Assembly (NCBI RefSeq): GCF_000015045.1
Contig: NC_008609.1
Coordinates: 1,145,344 to 1,209,343 of the forward strand
Direction: 5' to 3'
DNA length: 64,000 bases
Source of the DNA: Pelobacter propionicus DSM 2379
GTDB taxonomy: Bacteria; Desulfobacterota; Desulfuromonadia; Geobacterales; Pseudopelobacteraceae
In this document: piece after piece, positions 15,886-24,094 of the stretch
Position numbering within the stretch: the first letter of the stretch is position 1
How the letters are laid out: each line of letters starts with the position of its first letter
The notes under the pieces: generated by a model
The model's input: the letters and a program-made list of their open reading frames with translations, nothing else
Database searches by the model: none
Told to the model about the DNA's origin: nothing
Translations under genes and position numbers: made by a program

Positions 15886-16151
15886 GGTTGAAAATAAGCA
15901 AGGAGCTGGTGGATCTGTTGGTGAAATCGTCTGAACACCTGGCCCTTCAAGAGGAGTGCGAGACGATGCGGGGACAGGTTGATGAACTGATCGAGGCGGA
16001 ACAGCAAGCTGATGCACTGGGGGTGATGATCCAGATCGACACCAGGATGCTGACGGTCGCGCAGTACTACTCCCGGCTGACAATGGCTTTCATGGATTGC
16101 TTTCCCGGCTTCCGGGAGTTCAGCGAATTACGGGCGGATTTCAATGCCTGA
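15882..16151 (+). CDS. Hypothetical helical protein
   Basis: Begins with GTG at 15882 (VRLKISKELVDLL), preceded by GAGAGG and overlapping the Bro-N stop. The 89-residue product is rich in Glu, Leu and Gln and predicted helical in the first 60 residues. No family recognised. Confidence 0.55.
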   Translation: MRLKISKELVDLLVKSSEHLALQEECETMRGQVDELIEAEQQADALGVMIQIDTRMLTVAQYYSRLTMAFMDCFPGFREFSELRADFNA

Positions 16152-16205
16152 TCGAGTCATAAGGTTGCGGGCAGTTCATTTAGTAGTCGCCACCAAGATG
16201 TGCCA

Positions 16206-16235
16206 AAAAAGAAGCCCCGTGCTGCAACACGGGGC
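16206..16235 (-). terminator. Minus-strand hairpin-T-tract with no obvious gene upstream
   Basis: An 8-bp perfect stem GCCCCGTG/CACGGGGC (16214-16221 with 16228-16235), loop CTGCAA. On the minus strand it is followed by TTCTTTTTT. No credible minus-strand gene lies upstream, so it may end an antisense RNA. Alternatively it acts on plus as a leader hairpin before the gene at 16285. Confidence 0.45.
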
Positions 16236-16284
16236 CGGAAATGCCGCCCTTGAAGGGGCAACAAACACCTAAGGAGAATATACC

Positions 16285-16506
16285 ATGCTGGAAACCGGCA
16301 CACAAGAGCACTCATACAAGGTCGCAAGGTTGAAACGATCGATGGACAGTATCTCCCCATCATACCGGAGCGCGCACCGCGCCCTATCACAAGTCAACCA
16401 GATAAAACGATTGCTGCTGTCAGACGTCTCACCGGAAGTGAAGTTGTTTCTGGTGCTTGGTGTCCTCTTTCCGGCTGAAAGTATTGCCGCGCTGAAAACA
16501 TGCTGA
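16285..16506 (+). CDS. Small hypothetical protein
   Basis: A 73-residue frame with a good AAGGAG site before the ATG. It is Ser/Arg-rich, with a C-terminal hydrophobic stretch (VKLFLVLGVLFPAESIAAL) that could be a weak membrane helix. No family recognised. Its position between the Bro-N and excisionase-like genes suggests an early-operon member. Confidence 0.55.
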   Translation: MLETGTQEHSYKVARLKRSMDSISPSYRSAHRALSQVNQIKRLLLSDVSPEVKLFLVLGVLFPAESIAALKTC

Positions 16507-16523
16507 TCGAAAGGAAAAATATC

Positions 16524-16775
16524 ATGGCGAAAGACACATCCAAAACGGGCAAAAATCATGAAGCTGCCGCTGCTAATATCACCGCCGCCGCTGGTCCCGA
16601 CCGCTGGCTGACCATCAAGGAGGCCGCTGAAATCTCGGCGCTGAAGGAAAACACGTTGTATTGCTTGTGTTTGAAGCGCGCCCTGCCTTCGTACAAAATC
16701 GCCGGTAAGATGAGGCGCATCAAGGAGACGGACCTGATCAAGTGGATGGAGTCATGCCGTGTAGAGGCCCGCTGA
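16524..16775 (+). CDS. Excisionase/AlpA-like MerR-type DNA-binding protein
   Basis: The 83-residue protein starts at MAKDTSKTG (AAAGGA upstream; the ATG at 16500 has none). After a Lys/Ala-rich lead comes WLTIKEAAEISALKENTLYCLCLKRALPSYKIAGKMRRIKETDLIKWMES, a helix-turn-helix of the HTH_17 type with wing. Proteins of this size next to phage-type replication genes act as recombination directionality factors or replication activators. Confidence 0.75.
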   Translation: MAKDTSKTGKNHEAAAANITAAAGPDRWLTIKEAAEISALKENTLYCLCLKRALPSYKIAGKMRRIKETDLIKWMESCRVEAR

Positions 16776-16804
16776 TAACCAACTGATCGACAAGGGGCTT
16801 TACC

Positions 16805-17638
16805 GTGGGACTGGACAAAGAAAAAATTCTGGCGTCGACGGACATACCGACGCTCGTCCGGGAGCTGCTGCCGGAGATGAAGCCGGTGGGGACCGACCAG
16901 GTGCTGGTGAACTGCGTCTATCACGACGACTCGAACCCCAGCATGTCGGTCCAGCTGTCCACCGGCCTGCATAACTGCCGGGGGTGCGGAACAACCGGCA
17001 CGCTCTTCGACCTGGTGATGAAGTGCCGGGGGCTGGATTTCGCCGCTGCATGCGCCTGGATGGCGGAGCGGGCAGGTCTGAAGGACTCTCCCCAGAAACC
17101 GAAGTTCAAGGTGACCGGCAAGTACCCCTATCGCCACGCTGATGGTACGCTCGCCTACTGGAAGGAGCGGGTGGAGCCTGGATTCAATGGCAGGTCGAAA
17201 GACTTTTTGTTTTTCCACGGCGATGGGGTAAAGCCGGGGCAGGGCTTTTACCTCTCAAAGGAGAGGAAGGAGCCGCACAAGGGGCGCGGCGGCGATCCGC
17301 TGCCGTACCGGCTGCCCGACCTGGTGAAGGTCCCTCCCGATGGCCTGGTGTTCGTGGTGGAGGGAGAGAAGAAGGCCGACCACCTGGCAACTTGGGGGCT
17401 GGTGGCCACCTGCCTGGACAGCGGGGCCCAGACGAAGCTGGACAAAAAACAGCGGAAGTTTGTGGAGGTTCTGGCTGGTAAGCATGTCGTCATCCTTCCG
17501 GACAACGACGAGGCCGGTGAGACCTACGCCACCACCATTGCTACGGCGCTGCACGGTATCGCCGTTTCGGTGAAGATCGTGAGACTGCCGGGCCTGCCAC
17601 CGAAGGGCGACATCCTGGATTGGGCGTGGACAAAATGA
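16805..17638 (+). CDS. CHC2 zinc-finger/Toprim DNA primase
   Basis: A 277-residue protein from GTG at 16805 (AAGGGG upstream). The zinc-binding residues Cys37, His40, Cys58 and Cys61 (NCVYHDDSNPS...HNCRGCG) form the CHC2 finger that recognises template. The Toprim core follows: VFVVEGEKKAD near residue 183 and VVILPDNDEAGE near 226. It is shorter than DnaG and lacks the helicase-binding domain; the next gene supplies an ATPase. Together they resemble the split primase/helicase of P4-like satellites and plasmids. The 3' end overlaps the next gene by 4 bp. Confidence 0.88.
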   Translation: MGLDKEKILASTDIPTLVRELLPEMKPVGTDQVLVNCVYHDDSNPSMSVQLSTGLHNCRGCGTTGTLFDLVMKCRGLDFAAACAWMAERAGLKDSPQKPKFKVTGKYPYRHADGTLAYWKERVEPGFNGRSKDFLFFHGDGVKPGQGFYLSKERKEPHKGRGGDPLPYRLPDLVKVPPDGLVFVVEGEKKADHLATWGLVATCLDSGAQTKLDKKQRKFVEVLAGKHVVILPDNDEAGETYATTIATALHGIAVSVKIVRLPGLPPKGDILDWAWTK

Positions 17639-19353
17639 ATGACAAGGTGCTTCTTCTCGAACTGGTTCGCAGCGCCCCGGAATGGACACCGGCCACGGAC
17701 CGCCCGTCAGCCACATCCGAAACAGCGTCAACCACCACATCGAATCCACCGGCAAAGCGGGGACGCGGAAGACCACGCAAGTCTCCCGAAGATTCCGACT
17801 CCGCCGAATCGCCCAAGGCCGCCAGCGAGGGACGGGGCGGCAGGCGGCTGTTGAAGATCCTCGACGGCATGGCCGATGAAATCCGCCTCTACTGGGACAA
17901 CCTGGGGGAGGCCTATATCTCCTTCGCCGATGGTCCGCTGGAACACCTGGGGAAAAACAGCAGCCTGGAACAGCGCCTGGCGTTGCTCTACTACAAAACC
18001 ACGGATGAGACGCTGGGCAAGGATGGATTCAACAACGCCGTGGTGGTGCTGGCCGCCCAAGCGAAGCAGACGGGTATGGAGATCGAACTCTTCACCCGTG
18101 TCGGCGAGTACGACGGGCGTTACTACTATGACCTGAAGAACCGCCGCGCCCTGTCCATGGGGCCGGATGGCTGGGAGATCGACACGGACGCGCCGGTGTT
18201 CTTCCGAAACTTCTCCACTCAACAACCGCACCCGGACCCGGTGACCGGGGGTGATCCCTGGCGCTTCTTCGAGCACGTCAACGTGACTGAGGAGAACCGC
18301 CTGCTGCTGATGGTCTGGATCATCGGTTCGTTCGTGCCGCGTATCCCGTATCCGGCGCTACTCGTGTCCGGCAGCCAGGGGGCCGGGAAATCATTCTTCT
18401 GCAAACTGCTGAAGCGCATCATTGACCCTTCCGCCACCGAACTCCAGGAGATGCCCAAGAAGGACGATGACTTCGACCTGCTGCTGTACAAGCATCACTG
18501 TCTGGCGCTGGACAATATTTCGTCTGTCAATGCTGCCAGGGCCGACCGGCTCTGTTCGGCGATCACGGCGGCCTACATCGAGAAGCGGCAGCTGCACACG
18601 GATATGGACACCATCGTCCTTCCCTGCAATCCCCGCGTGATCCTCAACGGCATCAACGCCCTGACCAACCGCCCGGACCTCCTGGACCGTTCCATTACCA
18701 TTCACTTGGAGCGGATCAAGCCCACCGGTCGCCGCCTGGAGGAGGAGATCAACGCGGCATTCGATGCCGACCTGCCCGGCATACTCGGTGGTATCGCCGA
18801 TGTTCTGAGCAGGGCCATGGAGATCAAGCCAACGGTGAGCCTTGCCAGCTACCCCCGCATGGCGGACTTCGCCCGCTGGGGCTATGCCGTGGCCGAGGCG
18901 CTGGGAGGCCGTGGCGATGAGTTCTTGAGAGCATATGGCGGCAACTCGGCAAAGCTGGGTGACAGCCTGCTGGAGAACGATAGCCTTATGTCAGGACTGG
19001 TGCAGCTTATGGGCGGCATGGAGCAGGGAGAGGTGGCGGGCACGTTCAAGGAGCTTATCGACCGGCTGGCCGCTATCGTTCAGCCGGACAGGAACGACTA
19101 TTCCTTCCCCACCAGCCACACCTTCAGGAGGCGGCTCGAACGTCTCCGGCCGAACCTGGAAGAGTTCGGCATCAGGTTCGAGTTCGGGAAGCATACCAAC
19201 AAGGGACATACAGCGCGGATCATCAAGGGCGAGCCACCGCCGAGCTGGGCCGCGACCGCTGCCGGTACGCAGCCGTCGGGATGGACGGTTGAAAAGCCGA
19301 CCGCCGCCGTGGCCGATGAGATCGTATTCGATGAGGAGGAATTGCCGGAATGA
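17635..19353 (+). CDS. SF3-like replicative ATPase/helicase with AT-hook
   Basis: A 572-residue protein starting at the ATGA overlap (MNDKVLLLEL). Residues about 41-50 read KRGRGRPRKS, an AT-hook-like minor-groove motif in a Ser/Thr/Pro-rich linker. The ATPase core has Walker A GSQGAGKS near 246-253 and Walker B-like HHCLALDNIS near 290. A downstream VILNGINALTNRPDLLDRS resembles sensor/Arg-finger loops of virus-type helicases. Likely the element's replicative helicase, paired with the primase. Confidence 0.8.
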   Translation: MNDKVLLLELVRSAPEWTPATDRPSATSETASTTTSNPPAKRGRGRPRKSPEDSDSAESPKAASEGRGGRRLLKILDGMADEIRLYWDNLGEAYISFADGPLEHLGKNSSLEQRLALLYYKTTDETLGKDGFNNAVVVLAAQAKQTGMEIELFTRVGEYDGRYYYDLKNRRALSMGPDGWEIDTDAPVFFRNFSTQQPHPDPVTGGDPWRFFEHVNVTEENRLLLMVWIIGSFVPRIPYPALLVSGSQGAGKSFFCKLLKRIIDPSATELQEMPKKDDDFDLLLYKHHCLALDNISSVNAARADRLCSAITAAYIEKRQLHTDMDTIVLPCNPRVILNGINALTNRPDLLDRSITIHLERIKPTGRRLEEEINAAFDADLPGILGGIADVLSRAMEIKPTVSLASYPRMADFARWGYAVAEALGGRGDEFLRAYGGNSAKLGDSLLENDSLMSGLVQLMGGMEQGEVAGTFKELIDRLAAIVQPDRNDYSFPTSHTFRRRLERLRPNLEEFGIRFEFGKHTNKGHTARIIKGEPPPSWAATAAGTQPSGWTVEKPTAAVADEIVFDEEELPE

Positions 19354-19565
19354 GACGCGCCACCAGGAAGAACGGACACAACCGGAAGCGCCCCGTGCGC
19401 CCGCGTATGGGGATGCTGGTCGCCCTGTGGGACAGGGATCCGAACGCCGTTATGTTCGATTTTGCGCCGGTTGACCTGTCGGGTGCCTCCCGTTGTCCAT
19501 TGTGCGGAAGCATGAATCATGGAGCCGGTGGCGAGCCGGACACACCAGATATGGAGCATCGGTGA
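19350..19565 (+). CDS. Small hypothetical protein with a CPLCG motif
   Basis: A 71-residue basic protein overlapping the helicase stop (ATGA). A single CPLCGSMNH could bind metal with partner residues or in a dimer. No family recognised. The gene is followed by a dispersed repeat. Confidence 0.5.
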   Translation: MRRATRKNGHNRKRPVRPRMGMLVALWDRDPNAVMFDFAPVDLSGASRCPLCGSMNHGAGGEPDTPDMEHR

Positions 19566-19576
19566 CACAGGTAGCT

Positions 19577-19633
19577 GACCCACAAGAACCTGCCACTGAC
19601 CGCGCTGGTCTGAAGTTAGCCTATTTCACCAGG
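19577..19633 (+). repeat. Dispersed element repeat, copy D
   Basis: 57 nt aligned without gaps to the copy at 13283, ending TTTCACCAGG. Downstream, GCGAAGCAGCGCCGCGCCTG (about 19668-19687) nearly matches the segment near 12320-12340, so similarity extends past the 57 nt in some copies. Confidence 0.6.
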
Positions 19634-19768
19634 ACAGGGAGGCGGCAGTTGATGAACGGTGCCGGAGCGAAGCAGCGCCGCGCCTGAACGAATGTGCCGC
19701 AAGGCCACGACTGACACCACGCGACCGGCGAGAGACGCCGGAATCATCACACGAAAAGGAGATACGAC

Positions 19769-19951
19769 ATGTTGGTAGAAGCTCGAATTGAGGGGAACAA
19801 GTTGTGCGTAGAGATCGATCTGGAGCCGCCCACACCATCCACATCCGGCAAGACCCTTGTGGTGGCCAGCACGCGAGGGAACGTTACCACGGGGGCCATG
19901 GTGGACGGCAAGCCGGTGATCGTCGGCCTGAACGCCTACATCAAGCCATGA
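19769..19951 (+). CDS. Small hypothetical protein
   Basis: A 60-residue frame with AAGGAG before the ATG. It is predicted all-beta, with LEPPTPSTSGKTLVVASTRG followed by alternating hydrophobics; this resembles small conserved phage proteins, but no function can be given. Confidence 0.55.
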   Translation: MLVEARIEGNKLCVEIDLEPPTPSTSGKTLVVASTRGNVTTGAMVDGKPVIVGLNAYIKP

Positions 19952-19961
19952 GTGACTGGCG

Positions 19962-20297
19962 GTGAAAGTACGATTCCTGAAAGAGTTCTCGGCCAGGACC
20001 ACCGCCGGTGGATCGAGGACCGTAGCAGCCGGAACGGTCCTCGACCTTTCACCGGACAAGGCTGGTCGTCTGGTCAGCGCCGGTATTGCCCTGAACCTGA
20101 ATGCGGTCATGGATGCCTGGCGGGAGTTCGTCGTGTCGGCTGATCGTGTGTACCAGTCTTCCCCGAAATCACCCGTCGTATGGGCGAGGCATAAGACCCA
20201 CCTGAATGCCGCCCAGACTGCTTTTGATACAGGGAATATGCTCTATGCCGTGTCTGAACTCGAAAATGCTCTGTCCGCCTTGCAGAGCACTCCATGA
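19962..20297 (+). CDS. Hypothetical protein
   Basis: A 111-residue frame from GTG at 19962 (VKVRFLKEFSARTTAGGSRTV). The first 45 residues form a small beta-rich unit with VAAGTVLDLSPDKAGRLVSAGIA, resembling short phage proteins with an SH3-like fold. The second half is helical. It follows the previous small gene by 10 bp. Function unknown. Confidence 0.5.
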   Translation: MKVRFLKEFSARTTAGGSRTVAAGTVLDLSPDKAGRLVSAGIALNLNAVMDAWREFVVSADRVYQSSPKSPVVWARHKTHLNAAQTAFDTGNMLYAVSELENALSALQSTP

Positions 20298-20648
20298 TGT
20301 AGTCTGTCACTTGTGCCTCCGGCTGATGCTCTCCCCGCCGCCCCTCTTTTCCCACGGAACCATGAAATGTATTTTTCTCTTGGACGCCACACCTCCTGAA
20401 ATGGTAACAAATGGTTGCGCTTTGGTATAAGACTTTGAAATTGCAGACATTTGTCTGCATTTGCTAACATTTACTAATAAGTTGCTAAGGAATGCTTAGG
20501 TTGCGGAGCTGTCTGAAGCACCTCTTCGGCACTCTGGCCAGTGGTCACCGTCTGAAAATCTCGGTAGTGTAAGGATAGGGTATACCCCAGCCTGTTGAAT
20601 TTTGCCTGACATAATTCGCGTCAGATATGGGTGGTGTACTCTATTTGC
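20298..20648. other. Intergenic region upstream of the serine recombinase
   Basis: No supported gene. It contains a dyad GCAGACA-tt-TGTCTGC (20443-20458) and an inverted CTGAC...GTCAG pair near 20606-20624, just before the recombinase promoter. These could be resolvase-binding or repressor sites; the sequence alone does not decide. Confidence 0.45.
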
Positions 20649-20677
20649 TTGACACTTATTGTGAAGGGTAATAGACT
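20649..20677 (+). promoter_or_regulatory. Candidate promoter of the serine recombinase
   Basis: TTGACA at 20649-20654, 17-bp spacer and TAGACT at 20672-20677. The recombinase start is 38 bp downstream. Confidence 0.55.
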
Positions 20678-20714
20678 TAAACCTGACACAATTGAAACAC
20701 AACGGGGGGCTGAT

Positions 20715-21269
20715 ATGAGCGGTCAGAGAATAGGCTATGTGAGGGTGTCCAGTATTGACCAAAACTGCGACAGGCAGCTTGACGGCATCGAACTGGACCG
20801 AGTTTTCACCGATAAGGCATCAGGAAAAGACGTGAGCAGACCGGCACTCGCCGAGATGGTGCGCTTCGTGCGGGAAGGGGATCGAATCGTTGTCCATTCG
20901 CTTGATCGTCTCGCCCGCAACCTGGATGACCTGAGAAAACTGGTATCCGATCTTACCGGGCGCGGTGTCACCGTCGAGTTCGTCAAAGAGAATCTTACCT
21001 TCTCTGGTGATGACTCGCCCATGTCAACCCTGCTACTATCCGTCATGGGGGCTTTCGCCGAGTTCGAGCGGGCGCTTATCAGGGAGCGTCAACGTGAAGG
21101 TATCGCCATCGCCAAGCAGGCAGGAGCCTACAAGGGCCGCAAACGGGAAATGTCGGATGAGCGAATTGCCGAGATCAAGCGGCGGGTGGCCAATGGTGAC
21201 AAGAAGGCCGCGATAGCCCGCGACATGGGAATCAGCCGGGAGACGGTTTACCAGTACCTCAGAAGTTGA
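20715..21269 (+). CDS. Serine recombinase (resolvase/invertase family)
   Basis: The 184-residue protein starts MSGQRIGYVRVSSIDQN, with GGGGGG before the ATG at 20715; the longer frame from 20631 is discarded. Ser12 in YVRVSS is the nucleophile. VHSLDRLARNLDDL supplies the catalytic Arg pair, FAEFERALIRERQREGI is the long E helix, and the C-terminal HTH is KKAAIARDMGISRETVYQYL. The family resolves plasmid multimers or inverts DNA. In this element it could resolve dimers of the circular form. Confidence 0.92.
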   Translation: MSGQRIGYVRVSSIDQNCDRQLDGIELDRVFTDKASGKDVSRPALAEMVRFVREGDRIVVHSLDRLARNLDDLRKLVSDLTGRGVTVEFVKENLTFSGDDSPMSTLLLSVMGAFAEFERALIRERQREGIAIAKQAGAYKGRKREMSDERIAEIKRRVANGDKKAAIARDMGISRETVYQYLRS

Positions 21270-21304
21270 AAGATGAGACAGCCAGCGCCAGACCTACTGG
21301 AGCC

Positions 21305-21361
21305 GATCCACAACGGCCTGGTGCAGGCTGTCCTGGTTTCATGGCCGGATTCCTTCGCTAG
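21305..21361 (+). repeat. Dispersed element repeat, copy E
   Basis: Starts GATCCACAACGGCCTG; the end (TTCGCTAG) is degenerate compared with TTTCACCAG. It lies between the serine recombinase and the integrase gene. Confidence 0.5.
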
Positions 21362-21438
21362 AACATCGATGCGGTAGTTGGTGAACAGGGGGCTATGGTC
21401 AGGGCTGGGCGCGGAATATGAACAGGAGGGGGGACTGT

Positions 21439-22542
21439 ATGGCAAAGTCGAGCCCTGGAATCTACAGGCGCGGTAAGACGTTCTGGATCACCTACATGGG
21501 GGTGGACGGAAAGCAGCAGTGGGAGAGCACGCGTAGCAAACTGAAGGCCGACGCCGATTATCTGCTTGCCTGCCGGAAAAAAGAAGTTGCCGAGGGGATT
21601 ACTCCCGTCACATTCAACCGGAAGAAATACACCACGACGTTCGACCAGCTGGCGGAGAAGTACCTGGAGTACTGCAAGGCGCAACGGGACTACAAGAGCA
21701 AGGCTGGTCGTGTTAGGAGACTGCAACGGACGTTTGGCGAAATGCGGTTGATCGACATCACGCTCGAAGAACTGGAGCGGTATCAGTCGGCCAGGTGTAC
21801 CGAGGCGAAGCAGCCGAAAAAAGAGGGGGGTGTGTCGTCGGGAGCCGTTTCACCAGCTACCGTCAACCGCGAGTTGACCGCCCTGAAGAACATGTTTACC
21901 AAGGCGGAACAGTGGGGGTTGATTCCGGATTCAACTTTGAAGACCGTGCGAAAAGTCCGGCTGACGAAGGAGAACAACAGGCGGCTGCGGTTTCTTGCCG
22001 TGGCCGAGATGACCGCGCTTGTGGATTCTTGCTCCAGGGGATTGCGGGAAATCGTCGTGTTCGCGCTCAATACCGGCTGTAGACGTGGGGAGATTCTTTC
22101 TCTCACATGGGACCACGTTGACCTGAAGCACGGCTTCATCAGGATAGCGGACAGCAAAAACGGCGAATCGCGCGACATCCCCATCAACGCCGCGCTCGCT
22201 GACATGTTCAAGGGGGTGGTGCGCCGCATCGACTCGCCCTATGTGTTCACGAATCCCGACACCGGCACCAGATATCAGGACGTGAAGCGTTCCTTCGCCA
22301 CCGCCTGTCGCAGGGCCGCGATTATGAATTTCCATTTCCACGATCTTCGCCACACGTTTGCGAGCCACCTGGTGATGAACGGGGTGGACCTTACCACCGT
22401 CTCCCGGCTCCTGGGCCACAAGAGCCTGACCATGACCTTGCGGTACTCCCACCTTGCACCCGACCACCTGAAGAAGGCCGTTGAAAGGTTGACGTGGAAA
22501 GACGGCCCGACAATCGAACAGCAGCTGTTTCCAGCAGTCTGA
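21439..22542 (+). CDS. Tyrosine recombinase (element integrase)
   Basis: A 367-residue protein from MAKSSPGIYRRG; AGGAGGGG precedes the ATG at 21439. An N-terminal arm-binding-like part (GKTFWITYMGVDGKQQWEST), then a SAM-like core-binding domain, are followed by the catalytic domain: NTGCRRGEILSLTW (Arg I), FHFHDLRHTFASHLVM (His-x-x-Arg) and LGHKSLTMTLRYSHL (His and Tyr nucleophile). It is the probable enzyme for recombination at the tRNA-Arg site, although it lies about 8 kb from the right attachment repeat. Confidence 0.93.
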   Translation: MAKSSPGIYRRGKTFWITYMGVDGKQQWESTRSKLKADADYLLACRKKEVAEGITPVTFNRKKYTTTFDQLAEKYLEYCKAQRDYKSKAGRVRRLQRTFGEMRLIDITLEELERYQSARCTEAKQPKKEGGVSSGAVSPATVNRELTALKNMFTKAEQWGLIPDSTLKTVRKVRLTKENNRRLRFLAVAEMTALVDSCSRGLREIVVFALNTGCRRGEILSLTWDHVDLKHGFIRIADSKNGESRDIPINAALADMFKGVVRRIDSPYVFTNPDTGTRYQDVKRSFATACRRAAIMNFHFHDLRHTFASHLVMNGVDLTTVSRLLGHKSLTMTLRYSHLAPDHLKKAVERLTWKDGPTIEQQLFPAV

Positions 22543-22912
22543 ACCATTATGGGAGCAGGGCGCGACACACGTCCTTGCCCCTGTGTCAATCTTTATTTCA
22601 GGGGCGTGCTGTTTATTGCAAAGATCACGAAATCCTAAAGTCCAGCTAATACAAAAACACACCTTTTCAGACAATTGGCTTGGTTTGAGTCCGCGTTAGG
22701 TCCTCAATTCTGACAAAACAGGAAACTGGGAAGAGGAGCCTTCACTGTAACGGACCTTCGGGTAATCAGTCCTATGCCGCTGGTAGCGAGCAGATACAAT
22801 TCTCCCGATCAACCACAACAAACTATACGGACATTTAGCAAAGCTCCTGCACAATCTGACTTACAAGGCGGAGCGAGTATAACACAATCCGCAGACTCAG
22901 TCCGCCATACTC
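22543..22912. other. Gap between integrase and the TPR gene fragment
   Basis: 370 bp with no supported gene, hairpin terminator or attachment-site copy. It is more A/T-rich than the integrase gene. I see nothing else that can be supported. Confidence 0.5.
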
Positions 22913-24090
22913 CTAGTCTCCCATAAGATCCTCCGTTGAGCTAAGAATGGCTTGGTATGCCTCTTCGATGCCTATGTCACGTACCTGCCGCAGAAGTGAG
23001 TAATACGGTTCAAGTACGGATGGGTCATCTAGATAGAGGGCAATTTCATCCAGGGCTGTTTCGGCCTCTCCAGCAAGAAGTCCGTCCCTATGTTCAGCGA
23101 GAAATCGTTTCCCTATCTCCCACGTTTCAGATTTCAGCCATTGCACCATCAACTCGATACGGTCGTTGTCGAGAAGAAGCCATGCCGGTGGCATACATCC
23201 CGACTTGTCCAGCCAGGCAGCATCGAAGGTTGTCGGGGAAAAACCACGCAGTGTGCGGCATATAGTATGGAAATCAGCAATAAGATCTCTGTCATCATCT
23301 ACTAACATCGCCTGAGCATTCAGCAGATCGTCAATGACAGTTGGGCTACCGGCGGTACGCGTCTCTGCGCGGCGTATCAACAGAAAAGCTTTTGCCCTTG
23401 GTTGCTCAAGCGAGCGCAGAACAGTATCCCAATGCCCATCAATTTCATCGTTCATTCCAACTTCGCTGTAGAGGATACCCAGGTTGTTGAGGGCACCGGC
23501 CAGGTCGGGCAGGAACGCGGGGTTCGTCTCCACGAGTTCACGGTAGGTATTCACCGCTTCTTCCGCCGGCGCCACCGCTTCCTGGCGCCTTCCAACTTGG
23601 CTGTAGCGGATACCCAGGTTGGTGAGGGCCATGGCCAGGTCGGGCAGGAACGCGGGGTTCGTCTCCACGAGTTCACGGTAGGTATTCACCGCTTCTTCCA
23701 TCGGCGCCACCGCTTCCTGGCGCCTTCCAACTTCGCTGTAGCGGATACCCAGGTTGTTGAGGGCACCGGCCAGGTCGGGCAGGAACGCATCTGGTTTAAA
23801 TTTGACGAGTTTGCGGAGAGCCGTAATCCCTCTCTCGCCAGCTACGGAACAGTGTTGCCATACATAATTCCAGAGGTAACGGTGATCGTGCGGAGAACAC
23901 CCACCTCCCAGAAGTCCGATATAGTATTCGATTAGCGCGAGGGCAATCCTGGATGCGACCTCCTCCTCAACCCTCCGCTCAGCCATTTTGTTTGGCTTCG
24001 GATGCAGATGTTCTACAAGCCGTTGATGGACAAGCCGATAGGCAGCCCGACCACCATCCCCCCCCTCAACCACATAGCAACCTGCCTGCC
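22913..24090 (-). pseudogene. C-terminal part (winged-helix end, TPR, C-terminal domain) of the IS-split caspase-STAND-TPR gene
   Basis: Continues the gene fragment at 25772-27581. It begins inside a winged-helix-like segment (GQAGCYVVEGGDGGRAAYRLVHQ, typical of STAND proteins), then a helical linker. Two near-identical 45-residue TPR-like units and a partial third follow (ALNNLGIRYSEVGRRQEAV...YRELVETNPAFLPDL). A helical C-terminal domain of about 150 residues ends at 22913 and is not recognised. The IS supplies an in-frame ATG (24127), but GGAG abuts it directly, so efficient translation is unlikely. With the N-terminal fragment the gene would encode 995 residues. Confidence 0.85.
23455..23790 (-). 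repeat. 135-bp tandem repeats encoding TPR units
   Basis: Units start at 23455, 23590 and 23725, a period of 135 bp (45 codons). The first two are almost identical at DNA level across the stretch encoding QEAV...LPDL; the third is partial. Such identity points to recent duplication or gene conversion. Spacing and coding frame exclude a CRISPR array. Confidence 0.9.
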
Positions 24091-24094
24091 CTAG

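Noticed and set aside
23455..23790. Regular repeats that could suggest a CRISPR array
   Set aside because: The period of 135 bp is wholly coding in one frame and gives TPR units; there are no spacers.
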